NCBI GenBank assembly: GCA_014380105.1 | Contig: JACMKL010000557.1 | Location: forward strand, 1-10,219 | DNA length: 10,219 nucleotides | DNA from: Candidatus Melainabacteria bacterium | Lineage (GTDB): Bacteria > Cyanobacteriota > Vampirovibrionia > Obscuribacterales > Obscuribacteraceae | Direction of reading: 5' to 3' | Shown here: in pieces, positions 6,489 to 10,219 of the stretch | Layout: every line of letters begins with the position of its first letter | Position numbering within the stretch: position 1 is the first letter of the stretch | The notes under the pieces: model-generated | What the model saw: only the letters and a program-made list of their open reading frames with translations | Database searches by the model: none | Told to the model about the DNA's origin: nothing | Position numbers and translations under genes: made by a program

Positions 6489-8746
6489 TTTTCTTGTTTC
6501 GCTTTGGCGATCATTCTCGAATAATCAATTTTCCAGTTTACTGAAGAAATAATTTGCCCTTTCTTCCACAAATAGTCTGAGTATGCTTTGGCAGCTACTG
6601 AAGCCAGGACATTCGAATTCTGTGTTTTAAAAGCTTTGATCGCCTCTTCATAATTTTGTTCGGCACCCTTGTGTAAAGCTTGCTGCATCTGGGCTGCGCG
6701 CAAATAGGCAATGCCTTCATTGTCAGCTGATCGAAGTGTCTTCCAGCATTCTGCCGCTTTCAAGTAAATTGCTTCTGCCTCTGCCGGATGTTTTTGTTCT
6801 GCCAAAACATCGCCAAAGTGACTGAGGACGGTTGCATAATCTTCAGACTTTTTAAAATATTGTCCAAATTTTTTATATCTTTCGATGTCGCTTGGGTTAA
6901 AACCTGTCCAGGCAAGACCGATGCCATCAATTTCTTTCAGAATATTTTGATAAACCTGTAGTGCTTGACCGTAGCGATGCAAGGCGTAAAGCGACTCAGC
7001 CACGTAATATTGGCTTATCATAACGTTTTCAGTCTGCTCGTCTAGCCTTACTTCACGAACGCCTCTCTGAAACAGCAGAAATTCTCTGAGTGAAAATGAG
7101 TAATCCTTGGTCATGAAATACGCGCGCCCGAGCTCGATGCGCATTCGCACAGTGGGCACCGTATACAAACCATTGCAGCGAGTGCTGATTTCTAATGCCA
7201 GGGCGTATGCTTTGACAGCTTCATCCCAGTGACTTGTGACCGCCATCATTTTGGCTACAGGTAACAGTGCTTCTAGAATTCTCAGACCTTTCGTAAAATC
7301 TTGATTTTTTAGCGCAGCAGATGCAATTTCGAGATCGCGTGCATAGAGAGACATTGCCGATTGTCCGATTTTCTTCGGTTCTGAAACAGCTTTGCCACGC
7401 CATTCAACTGCTTGTTTGAAAATTGGTGATTCATCAGCGAAAGTGTAGAGTGATATTACATACGCACCAGTGCCAAGAAACGCCACCAGCGAGATTGCAA
7501 GTGCAGCAAGAGTTATAAACTCGCTTTTTTTACGCGGACGTTGACGTAATACAAATAAGTCCCACTTGGTGCTTAAACGTCCGAGCAGACTACTTTTGCG
7601 CGACGTCAATAATTGCTTCAATTCTTCTTGCAATGATTGCATCGATTGATAGCGCAGTGCAGGGTCTTTGGCCAGACATTTGAATATTATGGCTTCCAAT
7701 TGCGGAGGTACGACAAGACCAATTTTTAGATTTTTAAAGCTCTTTGGCACCTCGTTGAGATGACGGTAGAGTACTTCTAGCATATTGGCGCCTGCGTGAG
7801 GCGGGCTACCTGCAACGCTTTCATACATCAAACAACCCATCGAGTAGATGTCGGCACGATGATCAAGTCTCTCGCCCTTGCACTGCTCCGGGCTCATGTA
7901 GAGTGGGCTGCCGAAAACGTCTCCTGTTTGCGTTAAGCTGACGGCGTCGCGACCTTCGTGAGGCAAGAGTTTTGCAATACCGAAATCGACGATTTTACAA
8001 ATATCTTTTTCGCCGTCAAGCTCTGTCAGGAGCACATTACTCGGTTTAAGATCACGGTGGATAATGCCTTTCTGGTGTGCGTGTGAAAGTGCTGAGGCGA
8101 GTTGCACAAAAATGTTTAGTGCTCGGTCTGCCTCCAGACGCTTTTCTCGTTTTATCAATGCGGCTAAAGATCTGCCTTCCACGATGTCCATAATCAAAAA
8201 TGGCTGACCAGTATCGGTCTCGCCGTAATTGTGAATAGCAACTACATTCGGGTGGCTGATCGAACTGGCGGAATGAGCTTCCTGTCTGAATCTTTGCATG
8301 CTTTGATTTTGATTCATCAGGTGAGGCAGGAGCATTTTTAATGCGACGAATTTGTCCAGCTTGAGATCTTTTGCTCTAAAGACGATACTCATGCCACCAT
8401 ATCCGATGGCGCTAATAATTTGATATTGTTCGTTGACTATTTGTCCGAGCATTTTCTCCGCAACTCTTTTTGAAGAATTGAGAGGCTGATCATCTTCGTC
8501 GTCGTCATCGCAATGCTCGAAAAGGTTTTCGGATTTCCAATTTTCGCTGGTCACCACTGCCGTAGCCGTTATAGATTTGTCGTCCCCTGCTGGCGCTTCA
8601 AAAACTTTTATCTCCGGCTCCTTGCGCTGTCTTGGCGCAATCAGGCGGGTGCCATCATTTGGGCAGATTTTAGTGTCGCGCGAATAGGTCTGACCGCATT
8701 CGCTGCAGATATTTTCTGAAGTTGCTCGCTGAAGGTTCTCTGTCAA
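6485..8746 (-). CDS. Kinase 2: zinc-ribbon / Ser-Thr protein kinase / TM / TPR protein
   Basis: Full-length paralogue of kinase 1 (753 residues), with the same predicted role: cytoplasmic Ser/Thr phosphorylation coupled to an extracytoplasmic TPR tail. Zinc ribbon C14xxC17...C28PNDGTRL; a linker with an acidic run about 80-86; kinase domain with IGYGGMSIVF, K137 (VALK), E156, HRDLKPSN (D232), DFG (D254) and activation loop TQTGDVFGSPLYMSPEQC; one membrane helix about 411-434 directly after an RQRPRKK basic stretch; TPR-like helices about 490-740. All catalytic residues are present. The start is TTG at 8746; no ATG or GTG exists in frame between it and the upstream stop at 8791, and the Shine-Dalgarno is weak (GGGC about 10-14 bases upstream), so modest translation is likely. 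TTG 8746 keeps the whole ribbon. The stop shares CTAG with protein B. Conservation with kinase 1 is strongest in the activation loop through DIYSMGCLMYE and lowest in the TPR region. Confidence 0.95.
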   Translation of the reverse strand: MTENLQRATSENICSECGQTYSRDTKICPNDGTRLIAPRQRKEPEIKVFEAPAGDDKSITATAVVTSENWKSENLFEHCDDDDEDDQPLNSSKRVAEKMLGQIVNEQYQIISAIGYGGMSIVFRAKDLKLDKFVALKMLLPHLMNQNQSMQRFRQEAHSASSISHPNVVAIHNYGETDTGQPFLIMDIVEGRSLAALIKREKRLEADRALNIFVQLASALSHAHQKGIIHRDLKPSNVLLTELDGEKDICKIVDFGIAKLLPHEGRDAVSLTQTGDVFGSPLYMSPEQCKGERLDHRADIYSMGCLMYESVAGSPPHAGANMLEVLYRHLNEVPKSFKNLKIGLVVPPQLEAIIFKCLAKDPALRYQSMQSLQEELKQLLTSRKSSLLGRLSTKWDLFVLRQRPRKKSEFITLAALAISLVAFLGTGAYVISLYTFADESPIFKQAVEWRGKAVSEPKKIGQSAMSLYARDLEIASAALKNQDFTKGLRILEALLPVAKMMAVTSHWDEAVKAYALALEISTRCNGLYTVPTVRMRIELGRAYFMTKDYSFSLREFLLFQRGVREVRLDEQTENVMISQYYVAESLYALHRYGQALQVYQNILKEIDGIGLAWTGFNPSDIERYKKFGQYFKKSEDYATVLSHFGDVLAEQKHPAEAEAIYLKAAECWKTLRSADNEGIAYLRAAQMQQALHKGAEQNYEEAIKAFKTQNSNVLASVAAKAYSDYLWKKGQIISSVNWKIDYSRMIAKAKQEN

Positions 8747-8837
8747 ACTTTTCTGCCCAAGTAAGCTCGGTTTCCCAGAAGCGATGGACTAAACTATCTT
8801 CAGAGATATCTTTCCCTTGAAGGTCCTTAAATTAATC
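8747..8837. other. Divergent intergenic region between kinase 2 and pyrD
   Basis: About 91 bp that must hold the promoters of both kinase 2 (leftward) and pyrD (rightward) if neither starts inside a neighbour. Only weak matches are seen on either strand, such as TTCAAG...GATAGT leftward with 17-base spacing. No RNA element or operator-like palindrome was recognised. Confidence 0.5.
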
Positions 8838-9956
8838 ATGACCACAGCATCTGATCAGAACTTCGAAGGTGTTGATAATCCCGCCATGGCTCCAACGCCG
8901 GGCTGGTATGAAGCTTTACGCGTTTCTCTCTTCCAGTTTGATCCGGAAGAGGCTCATAAGTTGGCTATCCAATTTGCGCCTATTGCAGCCGGCTGGATCG
9001 GTAAGCGGGTCGTGGATAAACGTTTGCGGACTTCGGTTGCAGGCCTGGAGCTGGAAAATCCACTTGGGCTGGCGGCAGGCTTTGATAAAAATGGACATTT
9101 GACTGGCTGCTTGTCTGGATTTGGATTTGGTTTTGCCGAAGTGGGTTCAATCACGGGACAATCCACAGGTGGCAATCCTAAGCCCCGTCTGTTCCGCCTG
9201 GTTGACGATGAGGCTGTGATTAATCGGTTAGGTTTAAACGGTGATGGCGCGGATGCTATTTCAGATAGATTAGCGAAATCCCAGTTTTCGATTCCGATTG
9301 GTATCAACATAGCAAAAACAAATTTGCCTGCGATTAATGGCGAACTGGCTGTTCAGGATATGTTGCATTCATTTTCTTCAATCAAAGATTTGCCCGTATC
9401 TTTTGTGACACTCAATGTAAGCTGCCCGAATACTCACGAAGGAATTCTGAAAGAGACTGAAGAACTGGACCAGATCTTGGCTGGCGTGAGCTCACTTAAC
9501 TCTCGTGGGCTGCCTATTTTTCTCAAACTTTCACCGGATAGCTCGCCAACACTGCTCGAAAGTTCTGTTGAGAGTGCCAATAAATTTGGTGTGAAAGGCT
9601 TTATCCTCGGCAATACGACCACCGCGCGCGCTGGTTTGGTGACTGCTCCGGCTCGTGTGACAGAGATGGGCATGGGCGGCTTGAGTGGACCTCCCCTTAA
9701 AAGCAAGGCACTGGATTTAGTAAGAAATGTCTATCGTCTCAAGTCTGCCGAGCAAATAATAATTGGTTGTGGCGGTGTTTCTTCCGGAGCCGATGCTTAT
9801 GAATTTATCCGTCAGGGTGCAAGTGCCGTAGAGCTCTACACCGCCCTCATCTACGGTGGACCTGACTTACCGCTTCGAATGCTGAAAGAATTGCTGGCTT
9901 TGCTCGAGCGCGATCAGTTAGACGTCCAATCTGCGGTAGGTTCTGCACACCGCTGA
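8838..9956 (+). CDS. pyrD: Dihydroorotate dehydrogenase, class 2-like (quinone-dependent)
   Basis: Oxidises dihydroorotate to orotate in de novo pyrimidine synthesis using FMN; class 2 enzymes pass electrons to membrane quinone. The N-terminus WYEALRVSLFQFDPEEAHKLAI matches the amphipathic membrane-associating helices of class 2, followed by NPLGLAAGFDKNG, EVGSIT, GNPKPRLFRL...INRLGLNGDGAD, GINIAKTN, LNVSCPNT, FLKLSPD (K230), GNTT, GLSGPPL and the phosphate-binding IIGCGGVSSGADAYEFIRQGAS. Length 372, slightly above the usual 335-350 because of a short N-terminal extension. ATG 8838 is chosen; GAAGG (8819-8823) lies 14 bases upstream, which is far. ATG 8886 is an alternative, and the TTG at 8817 is less likely. 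The residue in the catalytic-base position is Cys196 (SCPN) where class 2 enzymes usually have Ser; Cys is typical of class 1. It is divergent from kinase 2 and convergent with the next gene, so it has no pyrimidine-pathway neighbours here. Confidence 0.95.
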   Translation: MTTASDQNFEGVDNPAMAPTPGWYEALRVSLFQFDPEEAHKLAIQFAPIAAGWIGKRVVDKRLRTSVAGLELENPLGLAAGFDKNGHLTGCLSGFGFGFAEVGSITGQSTGGNPKPRLFRLVDDEAVINRLGLNGDGADAISDRLAKSQFSIPIGINIAKTNLPAINGELAVQDMLHSFSSIKDLPVSFVTLNVSCPNTHEGILKETEELDQILAGVSSLNSRGLPIFLKLSPDSSPTLLESSVESANKFGVKGFILGNTTTARAGLVTAPARVTEMGMGGLSGPPLKSKALDLVRNVYRLKSAEQIIIGCGGVSSGADAYEFIRQGASAVELYTALIYGGPDLPLRMLKELLALLERDQLDVQSAVGSAHR

Positions 9957-9965
9957 TTGTGAGAT

Positions 9966-10219
9966 TTATGTAGCACCGTCAGTGGTATCAGTGTTATTGA
10001 GCGGCTTTAAATAGAATTCTTGCGCTAAGAATAATCCTGCTGCTGCAACAGGCACTGCAACCAACGCGCCTGGTAAGCCCATGATGGTGGCGCCAATTAA
10101 GATCGCAAACAATACGATTAAGGGATGCAAGTCAACTTGTTTACCCAAAAGTTGGGGCACAATGAAATTGCTTTCTAGCCATTGTTCTATTCCGAAGAGT
10201 AAAAACACCATTCCACCAA
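9966..10219 (-). CDS. AI-2E-family transporter, C-terminal fragment (start outside window)
   Basis: C-terminal 84 residues of a multi-pass membrane protein of the AI-2E / UPF0118 family (PF01594); members have been linked to export of autoinducer-2 or to Na+/H+ antiport. The frame is open to the right edge, so the ATG at 10211 is internal. Recognisable family features in order are a G-IEQWLESNFIVPQLLGK segment, VDLHPLIVLFAILIGATIMG, then GALVAVPVAAAGLFL, the conserved last helix with its PV motif, followed by a short polar tail rich in Thr/Asp/Asn. About three quarters of the protein (families run about 350 residues) lies outside the window. It ends nine bases from the pyrD stop, so the two genes converge. 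The substrate cannot be inferred. Confidence 0.88.
   Translation of the reverse strand, partial: GGMVFLLFGIEQWLESNFIVPQLLGKQVDLHPLIVLFAILIGATIMGLPGALVAVPVAAAGLFLAQEFYLKPLNNTDTTDGAT

Noticed and set aside
8741..8746. TTGACA on the minus strand, a perfect -35 hexamer, at the start of kinase 2
   Set aside because: No -10 hexamer is found at a suitable distance, and these bases are the first two codons (TTG ACA) of kinase 2; chance match.
1..10219. Signs of a horizontally acquired island, transposon or prophage
   Set aside because: No integrase, transposase, terminal repeats or tRNA was found, and no abrupt shift in composition is apparent by eye.

Overview
The window looks like a chromosomal segment from a Gram-negative-type (diderm) bacterium of moderate GC content. 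It carries an RND inner-membrane pump, two predicted secreted proteins, two eukaryotic-like Ser/Thr kinases with C-terminal TPR repeats, a quinone-type dihydroorotate dehydrogenase and an AI-2E-family permease. Membrane-anchored Ser/Thr kinases with an N-terminal CxxC...CPxDGTRL zinc ribbon and a TPR tail are the kind of gene I associate with Candidatus Obscuribacterales (Melainabacteria / Vampirovibrionia). That placement is a weak inference. No RNA gene, mobile element, CRISPR array or phage gene was found.

Layout. Bases 2-2386 (+) hold the 3'-terminal three quarters of an HAE-1-type RND pump gene, which overlaps by ATGA a secreted-protein gene (2383-3216, +; here SecA-like protein 'A'). 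Facing it, three bases away, is kinase 1 (minus strand, about 5472 down to 3220). Next comes a second secreted-protein gene 'B' (5601-6488, +), a diverged paralogue of A. It is again met head-on by a kinase gene (kinase 2, 8746 down to 6485), whose stop codon overlaps that of B in a CTAG palindrome. pyrD (8838-9956, +) follows and converges on the 3' end of an AI-2E-family permease gene (9966-10219, -), which is cut by the window edge. Intergenic space is small: about 125 bp between kinase 1 and B, and about 90 bp between kinase 2 and pyrD. All other junctions are under 10 bp or overlap.

How the genes may work together. The main point is that the pair [secreted protein -> <- zinc-ribbon/kinase/TM/TPR protein] occurs twice in tandem with the same orientation, and both members are paralogous between the copies. 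This is best explained by duplication of a two-gene module followed by divergence, and it suggests the two proteins work together. Basic residues precede the single membrane helix in both kinases, which puts the kinase domain in the cytoplasm and the TPR tail outside it, in the same compartment as the secreted proteins. A periplasmic ligand/sensor pairing is therefore a testable idea. Copy A is also translationally coupled to the RND pump. The kinase 1 reading frame extends upstream of the first conventional start, and its zinc ribbon is only complete if translation begins at a CTG or after a frameshift.
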